Program-made: the position numbers and the translations under genes | Notes under the pieces: generated by a model | What the model was told of the DNA's origin: nothing | The model's input: the letters and a program-made list of their open reading frames with translations, nothing else | Databases searched by the model: none | Assembly: GCF_001668575.1 (NCBI RefSeq) | Contig: NZ_LZMD01000079.1 | Location: 62,001-126,000, forward strand | Length of the DNA stretch: 64,000 nt | Reading direction: 5' to 3' | Source: Mycobacterium sp. 1164985.4 | GTDB taxonomy: Bacteria > Actinomycetota > Actinomycetes > Mycobacteriales > Mycobacteriaceae | Shown here: positions 23,899 to 33,638 of the stretch, in pieces | Layout: the number at the start of each line of letters is the position of its first letter | How positions within the stretch are numbered: position 1 is the stretch's first letter

Positions 23899-25401
23899 CT
23901 AGTTGCAGGCCTCCAGCACGAGTTCGCGCACCCGCGCCGCGTCGGCCTGGCCCTTGGTGGCCTTCATGACGGCGCCGACGATCGCACCCGCGGCCTGCAC
24001 CTTGCCGCCCCGGATCTTCTCGACGATGCCGGGATTGGCGGCCAGCGCCTCGTCGACGGCGGTCTGCAGCGCCGAGTCGTCGCGCACGACTTCCAACCCG
24101 CGGTCCTTCATCACCTGCTCGGGCTCACCCTCGCCGGCCAGCACGCCCTCCACGACTTGGCGGGCGAGCTTGTTCGACAGCTTGCCGTCGTCGACGAGCT
24201 TGACCACCGCCGCCACCTGCGCGGGCGTGATCGGCAAGTCGGACACCGCCACCCCATCTTCGTTGGCCTTCTGCACCAGGAAGTTTCCCCACCACGCGCG
24301 GGCCGCGTCGCTGGAGGCGCCCTCCTGCACAGTGGCGGCGATCAGATCGAGCGCCCCGATGTTGACGAGGTCGCGCATCACCTCGTCGGAGATACCCCAG
24401 TCCTGCTGGATTCGCTTGCGCAGCACCCACGGAAGCTCGGGGATGGTCGCCCGCAGCCGCTCGATCCACTCGGCGTCGGGGGCGACGGGTTCCAGGTCGG
24501 GCTCGGGGAAATACCGGTAATCCTCGGCGGTTTCCTTACTGCGACCCGGCGACGTGTAACCGTCCTCGTGAAAGTGCCTGGTTTCCTGGGTCACTCGGCC
24601 ACCGGCATCGAGAACTGCTGCCTGGCGGCGCATCTCGTAGCGGACGGCGACCTCGACGCTCTTCAACGAGTTGACGTTCTTGGTCTCGGTGCGGGTGCCG
24701 AACTCCTTCTGCCCGATCGGTTTGAGCGAGACGTTGGAGTCGCAGCGCATCGATCCCTGGTCCATGCGGACATCGGAGACCCCGAGGCCGCGCAGCAGAT
24801 CCCGAAGCGCGGTCACGTAGGCGCGGGCGATCTCGGGCGCGCGCTTACCGGTGCCCTCGATGGGTTTGGTGACGATCTCGATCAGCGGCACACCCGAACG
24901 GTTGTAGTCGATCAGCGAGGTCGTCGCGCCCTCGATGCGGCCCGTCTCGCTGCCGAGGTGGGTCAGCTTGCCGGTGTCCTCTTCCATGTGCGCACGCTCG
25001 ATCTCGACGCGCCAGGTCGTGCCGTCGTCGAGCGGCACCTCGAGATACCCGTTGATCGCGATCGGCTCGTCGTACTGCGAGATCTGGTAGTTCTTCGGCA
25101 TGTCCGGATAGAAGTAGTTCTTCCGCGCGAACCGGCACCACGGCACGATCTCGCAGTTCAGCGCGAGCCCGATGCGGATCGCCGACTCGACGGCCTTCTC
25201 GTTGAGCACGGGCAGCGACCCGGGCAGGCCGAGGCAGACGGGGCACACCTGGGTGTTGGGCTCGGCGCCGAACCTGTTGGCGCAGCCGCAGAACATCTTG
25301 GTGGCGGTGGACAGCTCGACGTGGACCTCCAGGCCGAGCACGGGCTCATAGCGCGCGACGACGTCGTCGTAGTCCACCAGGTCGGCGGTCGCAGCAGTCA
25401 T
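23899..25401 (-). CDS. gatB: Aspartyl/glutamyl-tRNA amidotransferase subunit B
   Basis: A 500-residue kinase/transamidase subunit of GatCAB, which converts misacylated Glu-tRNA-Gln (and Asp-tRNA-Asn) to the amidated forms. It shows YEPVLGLEVHVELSTATKMFCGC and CPVCLGLPGSLPVLN (zinc cysteines), the GIP loop region YPDMPKNYQISQYDEPI, and a C-terminal YqeY-like tail domain (VQAAGAIVGAVMKATKGQADAARVRELV) that holds the tRNA elbow. It follows pfkA on the same strand by 23 bp. Confidence 0.97.
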   Translation of the reverse strand: MTAATADLVDYDDVVARYEPVLGLEVHVELSTATKMFCGCANRFGAEPNTQVCPVCLGLPGSLPVLNEKAVESAIRIGLALNCEIVPWCRFARKNYFYPDMPKNYQISQYDEPIAINGYLEVPLDDGTTWRVEIERAHMEEDTGKLTHLGSETGRIEGATTSLIDYNRSGVPLIEIVTKPIEGTGKRAPEIARAYVTALRDLLRGLGVSDVRMDQGSMRCDSNVSLKPIGQKEFGTRTETKNVNSLKSVEVAVRYEMRRQAAVLDAGGRVTQETRHFHEDGYTSPGRSKETAEDYRYFPEPDLEPVAPDAEWIERLRATIPELPWVLRKRIQQDWGISDEVMRDLVNIGALDLIAATVQEGASSDAARAWWGNFLVQKANEDGVAVSDLPITPAQVAAVVKLVDDGKLSNKLARQVVEGVLAGEGEPEQVMKDRGLEVVRDDSALQTAVDEALAANPGIVEKIRGGKVQAAGAIVGAVMKATKGQADAARVRELVLEACN

Positions 25402-25424
25402 GACCCCGATCCTAGTAAGCGACC

Positions 25425-26456
25425 TCAGCCGAAGAACTCCGCGGCGTCGTCGTAGCGGCTCTGCGGAACCAGCTTCAACTGACGGACCGCGTCGGCCAGT
25501 GGAACCCGGCCGATCTCCTGGCCGCGCAGCGACACCATCATCCCGTACTCCCCCGCGTGCGCGGCGTCAGCGGCGTTGACGCCGAAGCGGGTGGCCAGCA
25601 CGCGGTCGAAGGGCGTCGGCGTGCCGCCGCGCTGGACGTGCCCGAGCACGGTGACGCGCACCTCTTTGTTGATGCGCTTCTCCACCTCGAGGGCGAGTTG
25701 CTGTGCGACGCCGGTGAATCGCTCGTGGCCGAACTCGTCGATGCCGCCCTGCCGCAGCTGCATCGTCCCCTCAGCCGGTTTCGCTCCCTCTGCCACCACA
25801 CAGATGAAATGCGAATCGCCGCGCACGAAGCGCTGTTTGATCAGTCGGCAGACCTCTTCGACGTCGAACGGCTGCTCGGGGATGAGCGTCATGTGCGCAC
25901 CGGACGCCAGCCCGGCGTTCAACGCGATCCAACCGGCGTGGCGGCCCATCACCTCGACGAGCATCACGCGTTGATGCGACTCAGCCGTGCTGTGCAGCCG
26001 GTCAATGGCCTCGCTGGCCACCCCGAGCGCGGTGTCGTGGCCGAATGTGAGGTCGGTGCAGTCGATGTCGTTGTCGATGGTCTTCGGCACGCCGACAACG
26101 GGCACGTTCTCCTCGGAGAGCCAGTGCGCGGCGGTGAGCGTGCCCTCCCCGCCGATCGGGATCAGCACGTCGATACCGTTGTCGTCGAGCGTCTGCTTGA
26201 TCTGGTCGAGCCCGGCACGCAACTTCTCCGGATGCACGCGGGCGGTACCCAGCATCGTGCCGCCCTTGGCGAGCAGCCGATCGTTGCGGTCGTCGTTGGC
26301 CAGTTGGATGCGGCGGTTCTCCAGCAGGCCGCGCCAGCCGTCCTGGAAGCCGACGACCGACGAACCGTAGCGAACGTCACACGTGCGGACTACCGCCCGG
26401 ATGACCGCGTTGAGACCTGGACAGTCGCCCCCGCCGGTGAGAACTCCGATGCGCAT
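25425..26456 (-). CDS. pfkA: 6-phosphofructokinase
   Basis: A 343-residue glycolytic kinase forming fructose 1,6-bisphosphate. It shows GVLTGGGDCPGLN at the N-terminus, IGGEGTLTAAHWL (about residues 101-113), PKTIDNDIDCTDLTFGHDTA with the catalytic aspartate, and VMGRHAGWIALNAGLA. The glycine in GGEGT with lysine in PKTIDND is the combination of ATP-dependent actinobacterial enzymes; PPi enzymes carry an aspartate at the glycine position. The start MRIGVLTGG at 26456 equals the M. tuberculosis length. It sits between gatA and gatB, an arrangement conserved in mycobacteria. Confidence 0.96.
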   Translation of the reverse strand: MRIGVLTGGGDCPGLNAVIRAVVRTCDVRYGSSVVGFQDGWRGLLENRRIQLANDDRNDRLLAKGGTMLGTARVHPEKLRAGLDQIKQTLDDNGIDVLIPIGGEGTLTAAHWLSEENVPVVGVPKTIDNDIDCTDLTFGHDTALGVASEAIDRLHSTAESHQRVMLVEVMGRHAGWIALNAGLASGAHMTLIPEQPFDVEEVCRLIKQRFVRGDSHFICVVAEGAKPAEGTMQLRQGGIDEFGHERFTGVAQQLALEVEKRINKEVRVTVLGHVQRGGTPTPFDRVLATRFGVNAADAAHAGEYGMMVSLRGQEIGRVPLADAVRQLKLVPQSRYDDAAEFFG

Positions 26457-26525
26457 GACCCCCATCCTCCCCGAGCGCGCGGTTGTTTGCGCCCTCTGTC
26501 GGCGTTTGCGTCGGTCAATCGGGCG

Positions 26526-28007
26526 TCAGACCGCGGTCGACAGCGGTCCGCGCGCCGCCTCGTAGGCCGCGCCGACGCGGTACAGCCGGTCGTCGGCCAG
26601 CGCCGGCGCCATGATCTGCAGGCCGACGGGCAGATTGTCGTCGGGCGACAGACCGGACGGCACCGACATTCCGCAGTGTCCGGCCAGATTCAGCGGCAGC
26701 GTGCACAGGTCGAACAGGTACATCGCCAGCGGGTCGTTGACCTTCTCCCCCAATGGGAACGCCGTGGTCGGCGTCGCCGGCGAGATCAGCACGTCGACCC
26801 GCTGATATGCCTCGTCGAGGTCGCGCGCGATCAGCGTGCGCACCTTCTGCGCCTGGTTGTAGTAGGCGTCGTAGTAGCCCGCCGACAACGCGTAGGTGCC
26901 GATCATGATGCGGCGCTTGACTTCCGGGCCGAACCCCGCGGCGCGGGTCAACGCCATGACCTCCTCGGCGCTGTGGGTGCCGTCGTCGCCGACGCGCAGC
27001 CCGTACCGCATCGCGTCGAACCGAGCGAGGTTGCTCGACACCTCCGACGGCAGGATCAGGTAGTAGGCGGGCAGCGAGTAGTCGAAGTGCGGGCAGTCCA
27101 CCTCGCTGACCTCGGCGCCCAGCGCGGTGAGTTGTTCGACGGCGGCGTTGAACGACTCAAGCACACCGGGCTGGTAGCCGTCGCCGCGCAGCTGCTTGAC
27201 CACGCCGATCCGCAGGCCGGCGAGGTCACCGGATGCGCCCGCGCGTGCGGCGCCGACGACGTCGGGCACCGCGGCGTCGACCGACGTCGAATCCTTCGCG
27301 TCGTGCCCGGCGATCACCTGGTGCAGCAGGGCGGTGTCGAGAACGGTTCGGGCACACGGGCCGCCCTGGTCGAGGGACGAAGCGCAGGCGATGAGCCCGT
27401 ACCGCGACACGGTTCCGTACGTCGGCTTCACGCCGACGGTCGCGGTCAGCGCGGCCGGCTGGCGGATCGAGCCGCCGGTGTCGGTGCCGATGGCCAGCGG
27501 CGCCTGGAACGCGGCCAACGCCGCGGCACTGCCGCCGCCGGACCCGCCGGGAACGCGCTCGACGTCCCACGGGTTGCGCGTCGGCCCGTATGCGGAGTTC
27601 TCGGTCGAGGACCCCATCGCGAACTCGTCCATGTTGGTCTTGCCGAGGATCGGCAGGCCCGCCGCGCGCAAACGCATGGTGACGGTCGCGTCGTACGGCG
27701 AGGTCCAGCCCTCGAGGATCTTCGACCCGCAGGTGGTCGGCATGTCGGTGGTGGTGAACACGTCCTTGAGTGCGACCGGAACCCCGGCCAGCGGCGAGGG
27801 CAGATCCTCTCCGGCAGCGACGGCGGAGTCGACGCGCGCCGCCGCTTCCAACGCACGCTCCTCGGCGACATGCAGGAACGCGTGATAGCGCTCGTCGGTG
27901 GCCGCGATCTGGTCCAGGTGCGCCTGGGTGATTTCGGTCGACGACACCTCCTTGGCGGCGATCTTCTCCCCGAGCGTCGCCGCGTCCATCCGAGTGAGGT
28001 CGCTCAC
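26526..28007 (-). CDS. gatA: Aspartyl/glutamyl-tRNA amidotransferase subunit A
   Basis: A 493-residue amidase-signature enzyme that releases ammonia from glutamine for GatB. It has the catalytic Ser-cisSer-Lys triad: lysine in LAGVPVALKDVF, and the serines in VPGGSGGGSAAALAAF and IGTDTGGSIRQPAALTATVG. The GTG start overlaps the gatC stop (GTGA). ISPATPTTAFPLGEK and CGMSVPSGLSPDDNLPVGLQI are further family signatures. The gene is 69 bp upstream of pfkA. Confidence 0.97.
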   Translation of the reverse strand: MSDLTRMDAATLGEKIAAKEVSSTEITQAHLDQIAATDERYHAFLHVAEERALEAAARVDSAVAAGEDLPSPLAGVPVALKDVFTTTDMPTTCGSKILEGWTSPYDATVTMRLRAAGLPILGKTNMDEFAMGSSTENSAYGPTRNPWDVERVPGGSGGGSAAALAAFQAPLAIGTDTGGSIRQPAALTATVGVKPTYGTVSRYGLIACASSLDQGGPCARTVLDTALLHQVIAGHDAKDSTSVDAAVPDVVGAARAGASGDLAGLRIGVVKQLRGDGYQPGVLESFNAAVEQLTALGAEVSEVDCPHFDYSLPAYYLILPSEVSSNLARFDAMRYGLRVGDDGTHSAEEVMALTRAAGFGPEVKRRIMIGTYALSAGYYDAYYNQAQKVRTLIARDLDEAYQRVDVLISPATPTTAFPLGEKVNDPLAMYLFDLCTLPLNLAGHCGMSVPSGLSPDDNLPVGLQIMAPALADDRLYRVGAAYEAARGPLSTAV

Positions 28008-28303
28008 TGCGCCTCCCCCAGGATCCGCGGGACCGCGAACCGGCCCTCGGCGGTCTTCGGCGCCTGATCCAGCGCCTCCTCCTGCGTCAGGCACGGCTCG
28101 ACCGTGTCCGGCCGGAACACGTTGACGTCGGTGAGCGGGTTGCCGGTGGGTTTGACCCCCTCGACGTCGACGGACTGGATCTGGCTGACGTGACCGAGGA
28201 TGGCGTCCAACTGCCCGGCGTAGCTGTCCAGCTCGTCTTCGCTCAGCGCGAGGCGGGCCAGGCGCGCCAGGTGGGCTACCTCATCTCGGGAGATCTGCGA
28301 CAC
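28004..28303 (-). CDS. gatC: Aspartyl/glutamyl-tRNA amidotransferase subunit C
   Basis: A 99-residue clamp subunit that wraps GatA and GatB. It shows ISRDEVAHLARLARLALSEDEL, LDAILGHVSQIQSVDVEGVKPT and FRPDTVEPCLT. Start: GTG 28303 (VSQISRDEV) matches the length of the M. tuberculosis protein; a TTG nine bases upstream is possible. The stop overlaps gatA (GTGA). First gene of the gatC-gatA-pfkA-gatB run. Confidence 0.95.
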   Translation of the reverse strand: MSQISRDEVAHLARLARLALSEDELDSYAGQLDAILGHVSQIQSVDVEGVKPTGNPLTDVNVFRPDTVEPCLTQEEALDQAPKTAEGRFAVPRILGEAQ

Positions 28304-28383
28304 GACACGCAAGCCTAGTCACCGCCGTTGCGGGCGCTGAGGCCGGAATGCCCACCCCGGCGCTCTGTGCAACAGTGTTGCGC

Positions 28384-29040
28384 GTGCCTACGTACCTGCT
28401 GCGGGTCCAGCTCGAGGACCGACCCGGCAGCCTCGGCTCCCTGGCCGTGGCGCTCGGGTCGGTGGGCGCCGACATTCTGTCGCTCGACGTCGTGGAACGG
28501 TCGGCCGGTTACGCCGTCGACGATCTGGTCGTCGAACTGCCGGGGGGCGCGATGCCCGACATGCTCATCACCGCCGCCGAGCAGATCAAGGGCGTCTACG
28601 TCGACTCCATCCGTCCGCACACCGGGCTGCTCGAGGCGCATCGCGAACTCGAACTCATCGACCACATCGCCGCCGCGGACCGCAAGAACAAGCTGCAGGT
28701 GCTCGCCGACGAGGCCCCCAGGGTGCTGCGCGTGGGCTGGACCTCTGTCGTGCGGTTGACCGACAACGGGCCGCAACGTCTCGTCGGCAGCCCCGGTGCG
28801 CCCGAGACCCAGGTGGAAGAGACGCCGTGGCTGCCGCTGAATCACGCCGAGGCGCTCGACGGTGACGCGGCGTGGGTGCCGCAGGTATGGCGCGACATGG
28901 CGACCACGCTGGCGGCCGCGCCGCTCGGCGACCCCCGCACCGCTGTCGTGCTGGGCAGGCCGGGCGGGCCGTTGTTCCGGCCGTCGGAAGTCGCCCGGCT
29001 CGGCTATCTCGCGGGGATCGTCGCGACGATCCTGCGCTGA
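28384..29040 (+). CDS. ACT-domain protein (Rv3013-like)
   Basis: A 218-residue protein with one clear N-terminal ACT domain (YLLRVQLEDRPGSLGSLAVALGSVGADILSLDVVER), then PHTGLLEAHRELELIDHIAA and a C-terminal half of mixed character ending in LFRPSEVARLGYLAGIVATIL. No enzyme domain is seen, so it may sense an amino acid. The GTG start at 28384 (VPTYLLRVQ) gives the same length as Rv3013. Divergent from gatC. Confidence 0.85.
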   Translation: MPTYLLRVQLEDRPGSLGSLAVALGSVGADILSLDVVERSAGYAVDDLVVELPGGAMPDMLITAAEQIKGVYVDSIRPHTGLLEAHRELELIDHIAAADRKNKLQVLADEAPRVLRVGWTSVVRLTDNGPQRLVGSPGAPETQVEETPWLPLNHAEALDGDAAWVPQVWRDMATTLAAAPLGDPRTAVVLGRPGGPLFRPSEVARLGYLAGIVATILR

Positions 29041-29079
29041 CGTCTCAGCACGGGAACCGTTGCGACAGAACGTAACCCG

Positions 29080-29334
29080 TCAGCCGCCCGCCGGAACCGG
29101 CCAGCGGTCGTTGACGTCGGCGTTGGTGTCCTTGCGGGCGCAGTGCGCGCAGCAGAAGATCGCTTCCTCGGTTTCGATGCCGTGTCCGAGGATTCGACAC
29201 CCGCAGTGCGCACACTCCGGGGCCAGCTGTACGGCCGCGCACTCGACGCTGTCGAACGTCCCGCTGCGCCCGTCGGGCCACGTCACGGTGAACGCCTTGT
29301 CGTAGTCGTTGCCACACGTATCGCAGATCGCCAT
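29080..29334 (-). CDS. Small cysteine-rich, zinc-ribbon-like protein
   Basis: An 84-residue protein with two metal-binding halves: C-D-T-C at residues 4-7 (MAICDTCGNDYDKAFTV), then SVECAAV, APECAHCGCRI and FCCAHCARKD. The nine or so cysteines with one histidine resemble prokaryotic metallothionein/zinc-ribbon proteins. Function is unknown; metal binding is an inference from spacing. ATG 29334 was chosen over one two codons upstream. It lies downstream of ligA on the same strand. Confidence 0.8.
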   Translation of the reverse strand: MAICDTCGNDYDKAFTVTWPDGRSGTFDSVECAAVQLAPECAHCGCRILGHGIETEEAIFCCAHCARKDTNADVNDRWPVPAGG

Positions 29335-29415
29335 CACCACTCCTTGTCGATTCGCCCAGTCGGGTGCCCCGTGGGCGGGCCGGACAAACGCGGAGCGCTC
29401 GGGCGAGCGGCGACC

Positions 29416-31527
29416 TCAGACCCCGTCGGGGCCGTTCTCCAGCAGGCGGGCGAAACCGTCCTCGTCGAGGATCGGTACCCCCAATTCGACGGCCTTGTCG
29501 TACTTCGACCCCGGCGAATCACCCGCGACCACGTACGCCGTCTTCTTCGACACGGAACCGGCCGCCTTGCCGCCGCGCGCGACGATCGCCTCCTTGGCCT
29601 CGTCGCGGGAGAACCCGGTCAGCGAGCCGGTGACGACGATCGACAGCCCCTCCAACGTCCGTTCGATGCTGGCGTCGCGTTCGTCGGCCATCCGCACCCC
29701 GGCTTCGCGCCACTTCTCGACGATCGCGCGGTGCCAGTCGACGGTGAACCACTCGGTGACCGCCGCCGCGATCGTCGGCCCGACGCCCTCGACGACGGCC
29801 AGTTCGTCCTCCGAGGCCGCCATGACGGCGTCGAGGCTGCCGTACTCGGTGGCCAGCGCGCGCGCTGCCGTCGGTCCGACGTGACGGATCGACAGTGCGA
29901 CCAGCACCCGCCACAGCGGTTGCGATTTGGCCCTGTCCAGATTGGCCAGTAGCCGTTTGCCGTTGGCCGAGAGCTGACCGTTCTTCGTCGTGAACAGATC
30001 CGTGCGCAGCAGGTCATCTTCGGTCAACGTGAACAGGTCACCCTCGTCAGCGATGACACCGGCTTGCAGCAGCGCGGTGCCCGCCTCATAGCCCAGACCC
30101 TCGATGTCGAACGCACCGCGACCTGCGACGTGAAACACGCGTTCGCGCAACTGCGCCGGACAGGATCGCGTGTTCGGGCAGCGGATGTCGGCGTCGCCCT
30201 CCTTCGCGGGCGCGAGCTTGGTTCCACACTCCGGACAGTGGGTCGGCATCACGAACTCGCGTTCGGAGCCGTCACGCAGATCGACGACCGGCCCGAGCAC
30301 TTCGGGGATCACGTCACCCGCCTTGCGGATGACCACCGTGTCCCCGATGAGCACGCCCTTGCGCTTGACCTCCGAGGCGTTGTGCAACGTGGCCTGGCTG
30401 ACCGTCGAGCCGGCCACCTTCACCGGCTCCATCCAGGCGAACGGCGTGACCCGACCGGTGCGCCCGACATTGACCTTGATGTCGAGCAGCTTGGTCTGCG
30501 CCTCCTCGGGCGGGAACTTGTAGGCGATGGCCCAGCGCGGCGCCCGCGACGTCGCCCCGAGCCGGCGCTGCAGCGACACATCGTCGACTTTGACCACCAC
30601 ACCGTCGATTTCGTGTTCGACGTCGTGGCGGTGTTCGCCCCAGTAAGCGATGCGCTCGGTGACCGCGTCGATCCCCTTGACCTGCGCGGTGTGTTCGGAG
30701 ACCGGCAGCCCCCATGCCGCCAGCGCCAGATAGGCGTCGTGCAGCGTCTTGGGCCGGAACCCCTCGGCGTGGCCGACGCCGTGGCAGATCATCCGCAGCT
30801 TGCGGCGCGCGGTGACCGCCGGGTTCTTCTGCCGCAGCGAGCCCGCCGCGCTGTTGCGGGGATTGGCGAACGGCGGCTTGCCATCGGCGACCAGGCCGGC
30901 GTTGAGTTCCTCGAAGTCGGCCACGCGGAAGAACACCTCACCGCGTACCTCGAGAACCTTGGGCTGCGGGAATTCGTCGCTGTGCCTGAGCTTTTCGGGG
31001 ATGCCGGCGATGGTGCGGGCGTTCAGCGTGACGTCCTCACCGGTGCGGCCGTCGCCTCGGGTGGCCGCCCGCTCCAGCCGGCCCTCGCGGTACACCAGAG
31101 ACAGGGCGACGCCGTCGATCTTGAGCTCACACAGGAAGTGCGCGTCCTGCAGCACGTTTGGGCCGATCTCGCCCTTGAGCCGGCCCGCCCACCCGGCCAG
31201 CTCCTCGGGTGTGAACGCGTTGTCCAGGCTCAGCATCCGTTCGAGGTGCTCGGCCGGGGTGAAGTCGGTGGCGAACCCGGCCCCGCCCACCAACTGGGTC
31301 GGCGAGTCCGGGGTGCGCAGTTCGGGGTGGTCCTCCTCGAGGCCCTCCAGTTCCCGGAGCAGCGCGTCGAACTCTGCGTCGGTGATGATCGGCGAGTCGC
31401 GCACGTAATAGCGGAACTGATGCTCGCGCACCTCGTCGGCGAGCTTCTGCCAGCGGCGACGCACGTCGGCGTCGGGGCCGTCGTCGGACTGCGCGGCCAG
31501 CGCGTCTTCGGCACGCTTGGAGGTCAC
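29416..31527 (-). CDS. ligA: NAD-dependent DNA ligase
   Basis: A 703-residue essential replicative ligase. The order is domain Ia (about residues 20-75), the adenylation domain with nucleophilic K136 in CELKIDGVALSLVY, the OB fold (KVNVGRTGRVTPFAWMEPVKVAGSTVSQATLHN), the four-Cys zinc finger (CPECGTKL and CPNTRSCPAQ), HhH repeats (GAFDIEGLGYEAG, IRHVGPTAARALA, VEGVGPTIAAAV), and the C-terminal BRCT domain (LSIVVTGSLTGFSRDEAKEAIVARGGK). Start: GTG at 31527 (MTSKRAEDAL). Length is normal for mycobacterial LigA. Confidence 0.97.
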   Translation of the reverse strand: MTSKRAEDALAAQSDDGPDADVRRRWQKLADEVREHQFRYYVRDSPIITDAEFDALLRELEGLEEDHPELRTPDSPTQLVGGAGFATDFTPAEHLERMLSLDNAFTPEELAGWAGRLKGEIGPNVLQDAHFLCELKIDGVALSLVYREGRLERAATRGDGRTGEDVTLNARTIAGIPEKLRHSDEFPQPKVLEVRGEVFFRVADFEELNAGLVADGKPPFANPRNSAAGSLRQKNPAVTARRKLRMICHGVGHAEGFRPKTLHDAYLALAAWGLPVSEHTAQVKGIDAVTERIAYWGEHRHDVEHEIDGVVVKVDDVSLQRRLGATSRAPRWAIAYKFPPEEAQTKLLDIKVNVGRTGRVTPFAWMEPVKVAGSTVSQATLHNASEVKRKGVLIGDTVVIRKAGDVIPEVLGPVVDLRDGSEREFVMPTHCPECGTKLAPAKEGDADIRCPNTRSCPAQLRERVFHVAGRGAFDIEGLGYEAGTALLQAGVIADEGDLFTLTEDDLLRTDLFTTKNGQLSANGKRLLANLDRAKSQPLWRVLVALSIRHVGPTAARALATEYGSLDAVMAASEDELAVVEGVGPTIAAAVTEWFTVDWHRAIVEKWREAGVRMADERDASIERTLEGLSIVVTGSLTGFSRDEAKEAIVARGGKAAGSVSKKTAYVVAGDSPGSKYDKAVELGVPILDEDGFARLLENGPDGV

Positions 31528-31579
31528 CTTCGCAGGCTAACCGAGCGGCCCGACAGCACCGCACCGTTACCCTGACCCC

Positions 31580-32017
31580 ATGCCGCACCCGATCATGTTC
31601 CGCGACGACGACCCGGTGCTGGCACGAGTACGGAGGCTGGCGCTGTCCTTTCCCGAGGCCTACGAGAAGATCTCGCACGGACGGCCCGCCTTCTTCGCCG
31701 CCAAGATGTTCGCGATGTACAGCGGCAGCGTCAAACCGCCGCACAGGGGCGACTACATTCAGTACCCGCAGTCCATCCTGGTCAAGGTCGACAAAAGCGA
31801 ACGGCACGCGCTGCAGGACGATGCCCGGTTCTTCTCCCCCGCGTACCTCGGGCCGTCGGGGTGGCTCGGGCTCGACCTGTCGGCCGGGACCATCGACTGG
31901 GACGAGGTGCGGGAGCTGATCGACGCGTCGTTTCGGTTGACCGCGCCCAGGAAACTCATCAAACAGCTCGACTCAGACAATTCGACGAGTTCGGAACAAA
32001 CAGCCGAGAGGCCATGA
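31580..32017 (+). CDS. MmcQ/YjbR-like DNA-binding-fold protein
   Basis: A 145-residue protein: VRRLALSFPEAYEKISHGRPAFFAAKMFAMYSG, then SILVKVDKSERHALQDDARFFSPAYLGPSGWLGLDL and WDEVRELIDASFRLTAPRKLIKQL. This is the usual pattern of the MmcQ/YjbR (CyaY-like fold) family, whose function is not established. Divergent from ligA by about 50 bp and 16 bp upstream of the acyl-CoA ligase gene. Confidence 0.83.
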   Translation: MPHPIMFRDDDPVLARVRRLALSFPEAYEKISHGRPAFFAAKMFAMYSGSVKPPHRGDYIQYPQSILVKVDKSERHALQDDARFFSPAYLGPSGWLGLDLSAGTIDWDEVRELIDASFRLTAPRKLIKQLDSDNSTSSEQTAERP

Positions 32018-32033
32018 ATCGATCGGAGACGCG

Positions 32034-33638
32034 ATGAGTTTCGCGAGTCCCTTTCCTGAGGTCGACATCCCGTCCACCAGCGTCTACGACTACCTGTTCG
32101 GCGAAATCGCGGAGGCAGACCTCGACCGCATCGCGCTTGTCGATGCGAAGTCCGGCCGCGAGACGACATATCGCGAAGTGATCGCACGCATCGACGCGTT
32201 CGCGGGCGCACTCGCCGGGCGCGGGATCGGCGTCGGCGACGTCGTTGGTCTGCTCTCGCCGAACAGTTCGGGGTTCGCGGTCGCATTCCACGGCATTCTG
32301 CGCGCGGGCGCGACCGCGACGACCATCAACGCGTTGTTCACCGCCAAGGACATCGCCAAGCAGTTGACCGACTCCAAGGCCAGGATGCTCGTGACGGTTT
32401 CGCCGCTGCTGGCGCAGGCCGAGGAGGGGGCCGCGGCGGCGGGCATCGCCGGTGACGCACTCGTCGTGCTCGACGGTGCCGGCCAGGACGCCGGCGGACA
32501 CCCGAACGCCGAGGACCTGATGGGCCCCGGCCATCCGGCGCCGGACGTGAGCTTCGCACCGTCGTCACATCTGGCCGCGCTGCCGTACAGCTCGGGTACG
32601 ACCGGAAACCCCAAGGGCGTCATGCTCACTCACCGCAACCTGGTGGCCAACGTCGCGCAGATCCGGCCCCTGCACGGCATGGTCGCCGACGACACCGTGC
32701 TCGCCGTTCTGCCGTTCTTCCACATCTACGGGATGACCGTGCTGCTCAACGCGGCACTGCATGCGCGGGCACGGTTGGTGATCATGCCGAACTTCGATCT
32801 CGGCGAATTCCTCGGCAACATCCAGAATCACGCGTGCACCATCGCGTTCATCGCGCCTCCGGTCGCCGTGGCGCTGGCCAAGCACCCGTTGATCGACGAA
32901 TACGACCTGTCCTCGTTGAACGTCGTGATGTCGGGTGCCGCTCCGTTGGACGCCGATCTCGGCCACGCAGTCGCAGAACGGTTGGGGTGTCGCGTGGTTC
33001 AGGGTTACGGCATGAGCGAGCTCAGCCCGGTCAGCCACATCACCCCGTTCGACGGCGGCCAGCACGAGATGAACATGGTGGCACCACTGAGCTCGGTCGG
33101 CTGGACGGTGTCGAACGCCGCGTCGAAGATCGTCGACCCCGAGACCGGCGACGAGATCGACCCGCCCGCAGAGGGTTTGAGCGACACCGGCGAACTGTGG
33201 TTCAAGGGACCTAACGTGATGGCCGGTTACCTCGGCAACGAGGAGGCCACCAGGGAGACGATCGACGACCAGGGCTGGTTGCACACCGGCGACCTAGCGC
33301 AGGTCGACGCCGACGGCTGCGTATACATCGTCGACCGGCTCAAGGAGTTGATCAAGTACAAGGGCTACCAGGTCCCACCGGCCGAACTGGAGGCCGTGCT
33401 GCTGAGCCATCCCGACATCGCCGACGCCGCCGTCGTCGGGGTACCCGACGCCGAGGGCGAGGAGGTGCCGAAGGCGTTCGTGGTCAAGCGATCCGGCGCG
33501 GAGCTCACCGAGCAGCAGGTGAGCGACTTCGTCGCGGGCGAGGTGGCGCCGTACAAGAAGGTCCGCCAGGTCGCGTTCATCGACGCGGTGCCGAAGTCGG
33601 CGTCCGGCAAGATTCTCCGCAAGGATCTGCGGAGCTGA
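32034..33638 (+). CDS. 4-coumarate-CoA ligase-like acyl-CoA synthetase
   Basis: A 534-residue adenylate-forming enzyme that activates a carboxylic acid to its CoA thioester through an acyl-AMP. Core motifs are YSSGTTGNPKGVMLTHRN (P-loop), QGYGMSELSPVSH (A5), GELWFKGPNVMAGY, WLHTGDLAQVDADGCVYIVDRLKELIKYKGYQVPPAELE (A7-A8), and the C-terminal catalytic lysine in PKSASGKILRKDL. It resembles plant-type 4CL and mycobacterial FadD relatives; aromatic or medium-chain acids are likely substrates, but specificity is not readable. It ends one base from the convergent secreted protein gene. Confidence 0.9.
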   Translation: MSFASPFPEVDIPSTSVYDYLFGEIAEADLDRIALVDAKSGRETTYREVIARIDAFAGALAGRGIGVGDVVGLLSPNSSGFAVAFHGILRAGATATTINALFTAKDIAKQLTDSKARMLVTVSPLLAQAEEGAAAAGIAGDALVVLDGAGQDAGGHPNAEDLMGPGHPAPDVSFAPSSHLAALPYSSGTTGNPKGVMLTHRNLVANVAQIRPLHGMVADDTVLAVLPFFHIYGMTVLLNAALHARARLVIMPNFDLGEFLGNIQNHACTIAFIAPPVAVALAKHPLIDEYDLSSLNVVMSGAAPLDADLGHAVAERLGCRVVQGYGMSELSPVSHITPFDGGQHEMNMVAPLSSVGWTVSNAASKIVDPETGDEIDPPAEGLSDTGELWFKGPNVMAGYLGNEEATRETIDDQGWLHTGDLAQVDADGCVYIVDRLKELIKYKGYQVPPAELEAVLLSHPDIADAAVVGVPDAEGEEVPKAFVVKRSGAELTEQQVSDFVAGEVAPYKKVRQVAFIDAVPKSASGKILRKDLRS